A DNA stretch of 64,000 bases, from assembly GCA_964512635.1 (NCBI GenBank), contig CAZEJB010000006.1:62001-126000 (forward strand). The letters run 5' to 3'. Source of the stretch: JADZFO01 sp964512635. Lineage in GTDB: Bacteria; 4484-113; JAFGCY01. Position numbers and translations under genes: made by a program. Shown piece after piece: positions 34,115-43,315 of the stretch (position 1 is its first letter; every line of letters starts with the position of its first letter). Below the pieces are notes generated by a model, which made no database searches, had not been told where the DNA came from, and saw nothing but the letters and a program-made list of their open reading frames with translations.

Positions 34115-34798
34115 CTAAGCGCGCCCGTGCAGCGTCTGGCCGTTCCAGGCTGTTTCGGCGGCCTGTTGACGCGACTCGCTTTGTCCCAGGCGACCTATCT
34201 GACGACCGGCTGCAGCAAGACATCCGAGGCCGAAAAGAGCCAGACCAATGGCCGGAAGCCAGAGAGCCAAACCGCTGATCACGTTCTGGCGAAGGCTGAA
34301 TTCGAGTACTGGCGGCCCGTTCAGCAAAGGTGAATAATCACCGTTGCGGGCCTGGAACCGAAAATAGTAATAACCCGTGGCCTCGGCAAGGCTGAATGTC
34401 CCGCTGAAGGTCTCACGCTTCCCAGGCTCAAACTGGTAATCGCCGACATAGCGCATTTCTTCCTGACGCTGGACCGGCTGCCGGCGAGCGTCCAGGATCT
34501 CAAAGCTCGTGTACCACGGTGCGCCCTGAGTCTCCGGTACCAGAGCACGAATGAAATATCGCCCGCTTACACCTGATTCCAGCCAGACAGGGCCGAAATC
34601 AAAGCCCCGGGGAATGTCGGTGGAGGGTGCCGGCTGGGCCAGCGCCAGGCGTCCGGACCATAGAAAGCCCCAGGCAAACCAGCCTGCTGCAGCAAGCAGC
34701 AGGAAAAGTCCGCAGGCGAGCAGCCGCAAAACCGCGCGCCGAAGCGCGGAGAAGCGGCGCGCACCCGGCTGCGCCGATTCGGAAATCATCTCAACCAC
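34115..34798 (-). CDS. Membrane protein with an extracytoplasmic beta domain
   Basis: 227 residues. Two membrane helices (about 23-46 RLLACGLFLLLAAAGWFAWG, and about 177-197 VISGLALWLPAIGLALFGLG) flank an extracytoplasmic beta sandwich with phrases such as FRFQARNGDYSP. No family recognised. The GTG start lies exactly 6 bases after TATACT on the minus strand: leaderless. Confidence 0.8.
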   Translation of the reverse strand: MVEMISESAQPGARRFSALRRAVLRLLACGLFLLLAAAGWFAWGFLWSGRLALAQPAPSTDIPRGFDFGPVWLESGVSGRYFIRALVPETQGAPWYTSFEILDARRQPVQRQEEMRYVGDYQFEPGKRETFSGTFSLAEATGYYYFRFQARNGDYSPLLNGPPVLEFSLRQNVISGLALWLPAIGLALFGLGCLAAAGRQIGRLGQSESRQQAAETAWNGQTLHGRA

Positions 34799-34804
34799 GC
34801 AAGC

Positions 34805-34810
34805 AGTATA
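34805..34810 (-). promoter_or_regulatory. -10 box TATACT of a leaderless gene
   Basis: TATACT on the minus strand is followed by 6 bases and the GTG at 34798. Confidence 0.7.
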
Positions 34811-34822
34811 GCAGTGTGCCGC

Positions 34823-34841
34823 ATACTACGCAATGTAGTAT
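34823..34841. promoter_or_regulatory. Perfect dyad ATACTAC / GTAGTAT
   Basis: ATACTAC (34823-34829) and GTAGTAT (34835-34841) surround GCAAT. It lies between the divergent membrane-protein promoter and the putative structured RNA and could be an operator, or include the -10 region (TAGTAT) of the RNA. Confidence 0.45.
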
Positions 34842-34860
34842 TGAGCCAGTGCAGTATCAA

Positions 34861-35335
34861 TGCGGCCCAAACAGGCCGCAGGCAGCTAAGGAGCCCGGTT
34901 TTGCGGGTAGAACAGTCCAGAGGAGGGATTCAAGCCAGTGCGGCACCGAATCCGGGGGAATCTGCAGATATAGCTGGAACAAAGTTGCTAATAGAGGGTC
35001 TGTCCATATAACCGACCGGCTGAAATGTGCCCTGTGCGGGCAAGTCTGCAGGATTCCATCCGCAATCAGCGGAACACCCAGGTCGGCACAACGTTGGTAG
35101 TTCGCGCGTAAGCGCGGATTCGACCTTTTGCGCGAAGTCTGGCCACAGCATCAACGTGGCCAAGGACCAGGGCCTGGGTCTGCGGTACGCCACCCCTGAG
35201 GCCAGACTTTGCGCTTCAGGGTTCCGCCGGGCCCCCAGCCTCAGCCCGGCGGTCCCCTCAACTTTGCACGCCACTCTCAGCTTGGACGGCAGCCCGGGGG
35301 ATACCTAAGTGGCTGCCGTCTTCTTTTCTTTTTTC
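34861..35335 (+). ncRNA. Candidate large structured RNA of unknown class
   Basis: No plausible protein is encoded, but helices fill the region. Seen: TGCGGCC/GGCCGCA (34861-34880); GGATTC/GAATCC (34926-34953); a long-range stem GGAATCTGCAGA (34957-34968) with TCTGCA-G-GATTCC (35045-35057); CCGC/GCGG (35060-35072); GGTCG/CGACC (35081-35125) enclosing CGCGC-GTAA-GCGCG, a GNRA tetraloop hairpin (35103-35116); a 14-pair stem GCGC-AAGTCTGGCC (35130-35144) with GGCCAGACTT-GCGC (35200-35214); CCGCCGGGC/GCCCGGCGG (35224-35252); then a strong terminator. I tested it by eye against RNase P, tmRNA, 6S and SRP RNA and saw none of their conserved cores. The 5' end is not defined. Confidence 0.55.
35285..35335 (+). 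terminator. Strong rho-independent terminator
   Basis: GACGGCAGCC (35285-35294) and GGCTGCCGTC (35311-35320) form a perfect 10-bp stem, followed by TTCTTTTCTTTTTT on the plus strand. No protein gene lies upstream on this strand for more than 2.4 kb, which implies a non-coding transcript. Confidence 0.85.
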
Positions 35336-35431
35336 GAATGCAAGGCAATTCAGGTGCAGACGTCTTTTCCCGATGCCAGGGACCGGCTGGGCACAGATTC
35401 GTAGATTTCAAATGTCTGATAATTCAGAAAA

Positions 35432-35464
35432 TTGACAACGTTTTGTTACCCCTGCAAGTATAAT
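35432..35464 (+). promoter_or_regulatory. Promoter of the cohesin-like lipoprotein / M6 protease operon
   Basis: TTGACA (35432-35437) and TATAAT (35459-35464), with a long 21-base spacer that suggests a need for an activator. The start codon at 35499 follows after about 28 transcribed bases. Confidence 0.5.
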
Positions 35465-35498
35465 TCTCTGACCTACTTCGTCCACTGCCGGAGTCCAC

Positions 35499-36050
35499 AT
35501 GCACCTCAAGCTTCTTGGCGCCGCTGGCGCAGCGTGTCTGCTTTTTCTAGCCGCTTGTGGTGGTGCCGTTAAGGCACCCGTCAGCGGCAAGCCCGCAGAT
35601 CCTGGCGCTCCGCCGGCGAGCTCTGCTCAACTGGAACTTGCCCTGAATGCGGTCCCTTCAGACTCACTGTGGCGTGTTACCTTGAGCGCTCCCACCGCTC
35701 GGGATCTTTACCAGATTGCCGGCAGCATCAGCTATGACACCTCGCGGTATGAAATAGTAAGAACCGAGGCTGGCGGCGGACTCGGCAGTCCGGAGGATGC
35801 TCTTTACATAAGTGGGGAGCCCCAGCCCGGTAAACTCGATTTTGCTTATACGCGCAGGATGGCTGGTCCAGGGGTGGATGGGCCGACAAACCTCTATTCG
35901 ATCATTGTCCGTCCACTCGATGCTGCTGGCTCCCTGAGTCCAGGCGAGATTGCCTCAGACTTTGAACTTGACCTGGCGGATTCGCGCCTAGTAGCCCGCA
36001 ACAGCAGGAAACAGAATCTGCGCTGCAGCCTTAAGGTGGTGCAGCGATGA
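35499..36050 (+). CDS. Lipoprotein with a cohesin-like domain
   Basis: 183 residues. CGGAG lies before the ATG; the signal peptide ends in lipobox L-A-A-C. Residues of about 45-180 read like a cohesin/carbohydrate-binding beta sandwich: DLYQIAGSISYDTSRYEIV, GKLDFAYTRRM, TNLYSIIVRPLD and a closing strand. Cohesins bind dockerin modules. Its stop overlaps the start of the M6 protease gene (ATGA), and that protease carries a dockerin-like calcium loop near its N terminus. A lipid-anchored receptor for the protease is an attractive inference. Confidence 0.8.
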   Translation: MHLKLLGAAGAACLLFLAACGGAVKAPVSGKPADPGAPPASSAQLELALNAVPSDSLWRVTLSAPTARDLYQIAGSISYDTSRYEIVRTEAGGGLGSPEDALYISGEPQPGKLDFAYTRRMAGPGVDGPTNLYSIIVRPLDAAGSLSPGEIASDFELDLADSRLVARNSRKQNLRCSLKVVQR

Positions 36051-39000
36051 ACCAGCAGCGCATCACCTTTAGGTTTCTGGGTTCAGTGGCTTTGGTGGGT
36101 ATAGCCGGCTTGCTGTTCGCAAGCCAGGCAATGGCAGTGGTCCGACCCCCGGAAGAGTGGTTTGACAGCCCGGAGAAAGAGGCCCGCTGGCAGCAGATGT
36201 GGCCGCTGCTTAACGATCTTGAGTTTGGAAAGGCTGATCCGATCACCGGCAGCATCGAGGACTCTCAGCTTGGCATTGAGCAGCATTTCGGTGCCAGCGT
36301 CGAGGAAGTCGCCGCCAATATGGGCAAGCCTCTGGATTCTGCCGCCCCATTGCGTTATGACCAGAACCTTGACGGCCGGATTGACCAGTTCGACCTGCTT
36401 GAGCTGGGATATCAGGCACCCGTCACAGCGCGCCGGGCATCGACTGCGCCCTCCAAGGGAAACAACAAGATTGTCGTGCTCCGCGCTGACTTTCAGGATC
36501 AGAGTGCCAGCTATGGCACTTACAACATCAACTACTTCAACGCGCGCTTTTTCAGCGACGGCACCGAACCCTACCCCTCCTTCCGTGACTACTACCAGGA
36601 GGTCAGTTATGGGCAACTGGACGTCACCGGCGCCATACCCAACTGTGGGCCAGGAGGCGACGGATGGTGTAAGGGTGATCACACCAAGCAGTGGTACATC
36701 GACAACAGCGGCAGCTGGCTGGTGAAGGAAGCCATTCTTGACGCGGATGCCAACGGTTTTGATTTCAGTCAGTACGATGTGGACGGCGATGGTTATGTTG
36801 ACACGGTAATGTGCTTCTATCCGAACGCCGTGTTCGACGGTGGCCTGTGGCCCCACCGCGGCGGCGGGCTGAACCTGACAGTCGATGGCGTGAAGATTGA
36901 CAGCTACTTCATCACCGGATACAGCGGCAATGGCAGCTATGGCGGTTCCGACTCCTGGACGATGGTTATCTCCGCCCATGAGTATGGTCACATCCTGGGG
37001 CTGCCTGACCTGTATGACGTCAATGGCGGCTCCGCCGGAATGGGCTATTGGAGCCTGATGGCCTACAACTACGACAATGGCCAGAAGCCGCCCTCGCCGG
37101 ACCCCTGGTGCAAGACGCAGCTTGGCTGGGTGACACCGCAGGTTGTGACCGACAATCTGGATAACTACAGCCTGGAGAACTACCAGGATCAGCCCAAGGT
37201 GCTGAAGGTCTGGACCAACGGCAAACAGGAAAGCCAGTACTTCCTTGTCGCCAATTATCGCAAGAAGAAAACCGATGCCAACCGCCCTGGCGAGGGCTTG
37301 CTGGTCCTGCACATTGACGACACTATCGCCGGCGGGAATCAGGACAACGCCAACGAGGACCGCAAGCACGTGGATGTTGAAGCGGCGACCGGGTACTCGG
37401 CTGCGACCAAGGACACGGCAGCGCCAAAAGACGAACTGGACGACGGCAGCAATGGCACCGGCAATAACCTCTGGTTCAGCGGCAACAGTGATCCGGACTA
37501 CACCGGGCTGTTCAACGACACCAGCAACCCGCATTCGCGTAACTATCCGAGCCCGGGCAGCAATACCTTTATCCAGCTCAGCGACATCAGTGCCCCGGGC
37601 GACTTTATGACCCTTGATGTCACGGTCAAAACTGCTAACGCTCCGGTGGTGAACATCACATCCCCTGTTGATGGAGCCGGCATCAGCGGAAACACCACGG
37701 TTGATGTGGATGTCACTCCCGGCAGCGGACGCAGCATCCTGCGCGTCGAATTCTATTGCAACGGTGCGATCCTCGGAAGCGACAGCACCGCTCCCTTCAG
37801 CTTCACCTTTGATTCCCGCCCGATCTATGAAGGCAGCCGCAAGATCAAGGCGATTGCCTATGACGATGCTGGTGACGCAAACGCCAGCACTGAGGAGATA
37901 GGCCAGGACGAGATTAATGTGACGGTAAGCAATGCCGGACAGACCGTGCCTTACCTTGAGAACTTCAACGGTGGTGTCGGCGCCTGGGCCGTGTACGACC
38001 CCTCGGGCCGCGAGCGCTGGCAGGCGCGAACCCTGAGTGGTGTAACCTGCGGCGGCATAGGCAAGAGCAGCAACCCCAATGCAGGCTATGACTACAACGA
38101 ACATGACAGCTTCGTCAGTCTGCGCCTTGACCTTACCGGGTCAACTCATCCAGTCTGCCGGTTCAGACAGCGGTTCCGCGTCGCCAGCGGTGAGAACACC
38201 ATTCGTGTCTTTGCAACCGGAGATGATGGCGCCAGCCTGGACCTGCTCAGCGCCGATACCGGAACCAATCTGAGCTGGCACTACACGGCTGTCGACCTGC
38301 TTGACTATGTCGGTCAGGAAATCTACCTCGTCTTTAAGCTGGATTCGACGAGCCTTAACCGCACCAGTGGAACCGAAGCCGGCTGGTGGATTGACGAGTT
38401 TGAACTCAAGGAAATCTCTGCGGCGCCGCAGGTCATTTCGATCACGCCGGGCACCGGCAGCACGCTGACCGGCATGCAGACCATCACGGTTACCGCCACA
38501 GATGATGAGGCCGTTACCGGGGTCGACTTCCTGCTTAATGGAACAGATCTTCTGGCCAGCGACTACACCGCGCCTTTCACCTACGACTTCAATTCGGACT
38601 GGCTTTTCAATGGTGCCGCGACCTTCAAGGCAGTCGCCTACGATGCCGACTTCCAGTCGGCGGAAGCCACGGTGAACTGGACGATGAACAACGCCGGGCT
38701 AGCGGTCCCGTGGAGTGAGGCCTTTGCTTCAAATCCGGGACTTGTGTGGCGGATCAAGGATGAAGGCGGAGCCGGGGACTGGCAATGGGGCAGCTCCTTC
38801 GGCTACAACCCCAGCGGCGGATTCTACTGCGGGATCAACAACAGCTATGACGACAATGAGGCAGACTGGTACATCAGCCCGACTCTGAATATGGGCAGTC
38901 TTAACGACCCCGGTATCGGTTATCTGCACAAGTATGATCTGGAGAATGGCTGGGACTACGGACGTCTCTTTGTCACAACCAACCTGAACACCTGGACCCA

Positions 39001-39457
39001 GTTGAACCAGTTCACCGGCGAGTTCACCACACCCGTCTGGCAGGCTTCAGGGGCGCGTCTGGACAGCTACCAGAATCAAAAGATTAAGCTCTCCTGGCAG
39101 ATGACCAGCGATGTAGCGGTGACGCGCAAGGGCTGGTGGATAGATGATCTGCAGCTTATCAGCGCACCGCAGATAACAGGCGTTGACCTGACCAGAACCT
39201 GGACCGGCAAGCCGATCAACATTACCGGCAGTGGGTTTGGCAGTGGGGCGGCTGTCGACTTCCCGCGGGTAAGCCTGGGCGGCGTAAACTGCACCATAGT
39301 CAATTGGAGTGATACTGCGATACAGGTTACGACCCCTTCTGGAGCGCCGAATGTCAGCAGCCTGGTGGTAACCAGGCACGGCATTCCCAGCGACGCCTGG
39401 AACAACATCAAGGTCATCCTGCCACCGCCGACCCTGACCGGAGTGGGCCAGCTGTAA
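36047..39457 (+). CDS. Secreted M6-family metalloprotease (immune-inhibitor-A-like) with accessory domains
   Basis: 1136 residues. Signal peptide of about 30 residues (SVALVGIAGLLFASQAMA). Residues of about 103-124 hold a calcium loop YDQNLDGRIDQFDLLELGY of dockerin type. The catalytic domain has the zinc motif HEYGH at about 311-315, with downstream MGYWSLMAY. Then Ig-like segments (GNTTVDVDVTPGSG; VTATDDEAVTGVDFLLNG) and two MAM-like modules ending in GWWIDEFELKEI and GWWIDDLQLIS. A C-terminal IPT/TIG domain (ITGSGFGSGAAVDFPRVSLGG) follows. Coupled to the cohesin-like lipoprotein by a 4-base overlap. No lipobox; exported. Confidence 0.93.
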   Translation: MNQQRITFRFLGSVALVGIAGLLFASQAMAVVRPPEEWFDSPEKEARWQQMWPLLNDLEFGKADPITGSIEDSQLGIEQHFGASVEEVAANMGKPLDSAAPLRYDQNLDGRIDQFDLLELGYQAPVTARRASTAPSKGNNKIVVLRADFQDQSASYGTYNINYFNARFFSDGTEPYPSFRDYYQEVSYGQLDVTGAIPNCGPGGDGWCKGDHTKQWYIDNSGSWLVKEAILDADANGFDFSQYDVDGDGYVDTVMCFYPNAVFDGGLWPHRGGGLNLTVDGVKIDSYFITGYSGNGSYGGSDSWTMVISAHEYGHILGLPDLYDVNGGSAGMGYWSLMAYNYDNGQKPPSPDPWCKTQLGWVTPQVVTDNLDNYSLENYQDQPKVLKVWTNGKQESQYFLVANYRKKKTDANRPGEGLLVLHIDDTIAGGNQDNANEDRKHVDVEAATGYSAATKDTAAPKDELDDGSNGTGNNLWFSGNSDPDYTGLFNDTSNPHSRNYPSPGSNTFIQLSDISAPGDFMTLDVTVKTANAPVVNITSPVDGAGISGNTTVDVDVTPGSGRSILRVEFYCNGAILGSDSTAPFSFTFDSRPIYEGSRKIKAIAYDDAGDANASTEEIGQDEINVTVSNAGQTVPYLENFNGGVGAWAVYDPSGRERWQARTLSGVTCGGIGKSSNPNAGYDYNEHDSFVSLRLDLTGSTHPVCRFRQRFRVASGENTIRVFATGDDGASLDLLSADTGTNLSWHYTAVDLLDYVGQEIYLVFKLDSTSLNRTSGTEAGWWIDEFELKEISAAPQVISITPGTGSTLTGMQTITVTATDDEAVTGVDFLLNGTDLLASDYTAPFTYDFNSDWLFNGAATFKAVAYDADFQSAEATVNWTMNNAGLAVPWSEAFASNPGLVWRIKDEGGAGDWQWGSSFGYNPSGGFYCGINNSYDDNEADWYISPTLNMGSLNDPGIGYLHKYDLENGWDYGRLFVTTNLNTWTQLNQFTGEFTTPVWQASGARLDSYQNQKIKLSWQMTSDVAVTRKGWWIDDLQLISAPQITGVDLTRTWTGKPINITGSGFGSGAAVDFPRVSLGGVNCTIVNWSDTAIQVTTPSGAPNVSSLVVTRHGIPSDAWNNIKVILPPPTLTGVGQL

Positions 39458-39595
39458 AAAGCGCGTGCTTGTTGCAGTATTGACCGCCTCCACCTGGTGC
39501 GAATCGCGCTGAGCGCAGTTATAATCGGACTTGAGGGCTGCTGACCCTGGGCTGGCCCAGCGGCGATTCATCGCCTGTCTGTGTGGGGGAGTCAA

Positions 39596-42500
39596 ATGGA
39601 CTGTTCACGGTATTGGCCTTTGGTGCTGGCATTGCTGCTGGCCACAATGCTGGTTGCCTGCAGGCAGTCGCCTGGCGGCGCTGCCGTCAGCTCGGCTGAT
39701 GCGGTCAAGAGCACAGAACTCGCCCCGGCCAGCTCCGCCAGCAGCCGAGTTTTTGCCACGCTGCCTGCCGCGGAGACTGGTATCGATTTCGCCAATAAGG
39801 CCGACAGTCGCGAGATACTTGTGTCGCTGCGCAACTTCTGGGGCGGCGTGGCGTCTGGCGACTACGACAACGACGGGGACCTTGATCTTTACCTTTGCAA
39901 TGTCGAAAAAGAGAATGCGCTGTACCGCAACGAGGGTGACTGGAAGTTCACTGATGTTACTGCGGAAAGCGGCGCGGGACTGGGCTGCGGAGAGCTCTGG
40001 AGTGCCGGAGCCTATTTTGTCGATATCGACGCCGACAGCGACCAGGACATCTACGTCTGCAACATGAACGGCCCGAATGCCCTGTTTGTGAATGACGGCA
40101 AGGGCCATTTCTCAGACCAGGCAGCCAGCGCCGGACTGGACAGCAAGTACTTCAGTATCTGCGCGGCATTCCTGGACGCGGATCTGGATGGTGATCTTGA
40201 TATTTATCAGGGTAACTATCTCTATGACCGCTTTGACGATGCAGTCCCCGAAGCATACAAGAAGCATGATCAACTGAAGTTTGACGAAGATACCGGCGTT
40301 GTGACCGCTCCGGCCGAGCTGGCAGGCAAGGTCTACAAGTTCCGCAACGGCGTGATCTATCCCCGGCCCGACCCTGACCAGCTGTTCATCAATGATGGCA
40401 AGGGCCATTTCGAAGACCAGGCCAAACAGGCCGGCGTATTGAAGTATGGCTGGACTCTCGGTGCTCTGGCTGCCGACTTCAACAACGACGCCCTGCCGGA
40501 CCTTTATGTCTCTGGCGACTACGAGACACCCGACTACTACTACCTCAATAATGGCGACGGGACCTTTTCCGACCACGCCCAGGAAAAATTGCGCCGCACT
40601 TCCTTCTTCTCGATGGGTTCGGATGCCGGCGATATCAATAATGACGGCGAACTGGACTTCTTCGTCGGCGACATGTTGCCGGGCAACTACAAGGATGCAC
40701 GTAAGCAGAGCGGTGACATGTACAACTTCCGCTGGGAGCTGATCAACCTGCACCCTCAGCAGAACATGCGCAACACCTTGTTTGTCAACCGCGGAAGCGG
40801 CTGGATGACAGAAATGGCGGAGGCTGCAAACCTGCAGGCCAGTGAATGGACCTGGAGCGTACGCATCGCCGACCTTGACTGTTCCGGGCTGCCCGAAGTT
40901 TTCTGCACGAACGGCTACATCAACCGCGGCATTGAAGTCGATTACGACAACCAGATCATTAAGATGCGCAAGGAAGGGCGTCCCAGGGAGGAGATCGACG
41001 CACTGATTCTGTCCCTCCCGCCGTATCTGACCGATGATCGAATCTTCACGGCCTCCAAGGAGTTGAACTACTCCCCGGCGCCCGATAACTGGGGCATCCA
41101 TGACAACGCCATCGGATGCGGTGCCAGCGTTGCGGATTACGACGCCGACGGCGACCAGGACATCATCGTCAACACAACCAATGGCCCGCTGGCGGTCTAC
41201 CGCAACGATGTGGCCCAGGATAACCGGGCCGTGGTACGCCTGATCGATCCGGCAAGCAAGCTCAATCCGCATGCGGTTGGAGCTAAGGTCTGGGCGCATA
41301 TTGACGGCAAGGTACAGGTCAATGATGTGATCATCGCGCGCGGATTCGCCAGCGGCGAGTCCGGAGACATTTACCTTGGCCTGGGCGAGGCCAGTGAAAT
41401 CGAAAAGCTCGAGATTCGCTGGCCCGACGGGGCTTACCAGGTTCAGGAGCATCTGCCCGCCGGCATGCTGCACACGATCAGCAAGGCGCGCGGGCTGCAG
41501 CTTTGGCAGCCTTCGATGCCGGATCCGCTGTTTGAGCAGCGCAAGCTGGACTGGCAGCAGAAAGAGGCCTTTACGCTTGAGGCTGAGTTTGCTGCTGAGC
41601 CGCTGCTGCCTTCGATGCAGAGTACGCTCGGCACCGGCGCTGCAGCCGCGGATGCAAACGGCGACGGCAAGCTGGATATCTATCTTTGCGGCCCCGCTGG
41701 TGAGGCGGGACTGCTGATGCTGGGCGACGGTCAGGGCGGCTTTGCTCCCTCGAACCTGCTTGCGGGAAAGATGCCTGCCGAAGCGGAGGAGATGTCGGCC
41801 CTGTGGTTTGAAGCCAATGGCGACGGCCGTCCGGATCTGCTGCTCACCAGCGGCGGAATGGAGGCCGAGCTTGGCAGCCCAACCTACCAGAGCAAAGTAC
41901 TGCTCAATGGCACCGACGGCTTTACAGAGGCCACAGTGCCACAGCGCACGCTCTCCACAGGCAGTGCCTGCGCTGCCGACATAGATGCTGACGGCGATCT
42001 GGATATCTTCCTGGCCGGCCATGTGAAGCGCTATGCCTATGCGGCAACAGTGCCCAGCGCTTTCTGGATCAATGACGGTCACGGCAGCTTCAGCGACGGC
42101 ACAGCCCAGGCGGGCCCGGAAGTCGGGCGCAGCGGACAGATCAGCGAAGCGCAGTTCGCGGACATGAACGGCGATGGACAGCCAGACCTCGTCCTGGCTG
42201 TTCGCTGGGGCAAAGTCGAGGTGTGGGACAACAGCGGCGGCAGCTTCAAGGCTGCCCGCTTTGCCAGCCGCTTTACAGGCTGGTGGCAGAGCCTCGGCAT
42301 TGGCGACTTTGACCAGGACGGAGATCTGGACATCGTCGCAGGTAACACGGGCAACAACGTCAAGTATCACCCGAAGCCGGATGAGAACAAGCCGGTAACA
42401 CTCTTTGCTAACGACTTTGACAAGAGCGGCAGCCGGGACCTGATTGAGGTAAAGTACCGCAACGACGGCTGCATGCTGCCGGGACGCGGCCGCAGCTGCA

Positions 42501-43267
42501 GTGGCTATGCCATCAAATACATCCCGCAGAAGTTTTCTTCCTGGGCATCCTTCGCTGATGCCACGCTGGAGGATGTGTACGGCGAGGGGCTCAAGACCGC
42601 CGAACGCTTTGATGCTGGCGATCTGCACAGTGTATTCCTGCGTAATGACGGCAAGAGCTTCGGCGAGGAGGAGCTGCCTGCGCTGGCGCAGTGGTCACCG
42701 GCCTTTGGCATAGGCGTCGCCGACTTTAACAGTGACGGAATCCTCGACGCCTTTATGGCCGGCAACTTCTATGCCACTCAGCCCGAGACCGGTCGCTGGA
42801 ACGCCGGCTATGGCGTAATGCTGCTCGGTAACGGTGATGGCAGTTTCAAAGCCCTTGAGCCGGGCGAGAGCGGCATCCGCCTGCCCTGGGACACCCGTAG
42901 TGCCGTTCCTGCCGACCTTAACCGCGACGGTCGCAGCGACCTGCTGGTATCCACCAGTGTGGGCCAGCCACAGATTTGCCTGGCCCGCAGCTCAGCCAAG
43001 CCTGCGAGCGTACTGCTGCAGCTTCGAGGCAAGGCCGCTAATCCGGCTGCTGTCGGCGCCCGCTTGACTTTAATGCTCTCCGACGGGTCAGAGCTAATGC
43101 GCGAAGTCCAGGCAGGCAGCGGCTACCTTGGCAGCTACAGCGGGCCTGTGCTGGTTGAGCTGCCTGATGGCCAGCAGGTCCAGAACATCAGCGTTCGCTG
43201 GCCGGATGGCCAGACCAGCGAGACTGAGGCACCGGCCGGGCAGATGATTGAGATCGCTCAGCCCTGA
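39596..43267 (+). CDS. CRTAC1-like lipoprotein with FG-GAP/VCBS repeats and two ASPIC/UnbV domains
   Basis: 1223 residues from ATG 39596, with GGGGGA 6 bases upstream. Lipobox L-V-A-C follows a short signal peptide. Two tandem halves each have FG-GAP-type calcium repeats (GDYDNDGDLDLYLCN; DADLDGDLDIYQGN; GDFDQDGDLDIVAGN) and end in an ASPIC/UnbV domain (VGAKVWAHIDGK ... EIRWPDGAYQ; VGARLTLMLSDGS ... SVRWPDGQTSE). Both halves are complete, so this looks like an internal duplication. Predicted beta-propeller pair on the outer surface; members often bind glycans or act near TonB systems. TATAAT at 39520-39525. Confidence 0.92.
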   Translation: MDCSRYWPLVLALLLATMLVACRQSPGGAAVSSADAVKSTELAPASSASSRVFATLPAAETGIDFANKADSREILVSLRNFWGGVASGDYDNDGDLDLYLCNVEKENALYRNEGDWKFTDVTAESGAGLGCGELWSAGAYFVDIDADSDQDIYVCNMNGPNALFVNDGKGHFSDQAASAGLDSKYFSICAAFLDADLDGDLDIYQGNYLYDRFDDAVPEAYKKHDQLKFDEDTGVVTAPAELAGKVYKFRNGVIYPRPDPDQLFINDGKGHFEDQAKQAGVLKYGWTLGALAADFNNDALPDLYVSGDYETPDYYYLNNGDGTFSDHAQEKLRRTSFFSMGSDAGDINNDGELDFFVGDMLPGNYKDARKQSGDMYNFRWELINLHPQQNMRNTLFVNRGSGWMTEMAEAANLQASEWTWSVRIADLDCSGLPEVFCTNGYINRGIEVDYDNQIIKMRKEGRPREEIDALILSLPPYLTDDRIFTASKELNYSPAPDNWGIHDNAIGCGASVADYDADGDQDIIVNTTNGPLAVYRNDVAQDNRAVVRLIDPASKLNPHAVGAKVWAHIDGKVQVNDVIIARGFASGESGDIYLGLGEASEIEKLEIRWPDGAYQVQEHLPAGMLHTISKARGLQLWQPSMPDPLFEQRKLDWQQKEAFTLEAEFAAEPLLPSMQSTLGTGAAAADANGDGKLDIYLCGPAGEAGLLMLGDGQGGFAPSNLLAGKMPAEAEEMSALWFEANGDGRPDLLLTSGGMEAELGSPTYQSKVLLNGTDGFTEATVPQRTLSTGSACAADIDADGDLDIFLAGHVKRYAYAATVPSAFWINDGHGSFSDGTAQAGPEVGRSGQISEAQFADMNGDGQPDLVLAVRWGKVEVWDNSGGSFKAARFASRFTGWWQSLGIGDFDQDGDLDIVAGNTGNNVKYHPKPDENKPVTLFANDFDKSGSRDLIEVKYRNDGCMLPGRGRSCSGYAIKYIPQKFSSWASFADATLEDVYGEGLKTAERFDAGDLHSVFLRNDGKSFGEEELPALAQWSPAFGIGVADFNSDGILDAFMAGNFYATQPETGRWNAGYGVMLLGNGDGSFKALEPGESGIRLPWDTRSAVPADLNRDGRSDLLVSTSVGQPQICLARSSAKPASVLLQLRGKAANPAAVGARLTLMLSDGSELMREVQAGSGYLGSYSGPVLVELPDGQQVQNISVRWPDGQTSETEAPAGQMIEIAQP

Positions 43268-43302
43268 GAGCGCCGCTGATTAGTTGCATAAGCAGCGGCT
43301 CC

Positions 43303-43308
43303 TATAAT
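43303..43308 (+). promoter_or_regulatory. -10 box TATAAT of a leaderless aminotransferase gene
   Basis: TATAAT is followed by 7 bases and the ATG at 43316. Confidence 0.6.
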
Positions 43309-43315
43309 CGCTGCC

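Noticed and set aside
35027..35308. 93-codon plus-strand frame and 114-codon minus-strand frame in the structured region
   Set aside because: No ribosome binding site, irregular composition, and both cross the paired stems; treated as non-coding.
34861..35335. RNase P RNA, tmRNA, 6S or SRP RNA
   Set aside because: The RNase P core GAGGAAAGTCC and ACAGAANCCNGCTTA, the tmRNA ends with tRNA-like T arm and tag frame, and the SRP tetraloop domain are not found. A GGATTCGAC match at 35117 is isolated.
43267..43302. Terminator hairpin after the CRTAC1-like gene
   Set aside because: CCGCTG/CAGCGG pairing exists but with a bulge, a long loop and no T-run; not convincing enough to annotate.
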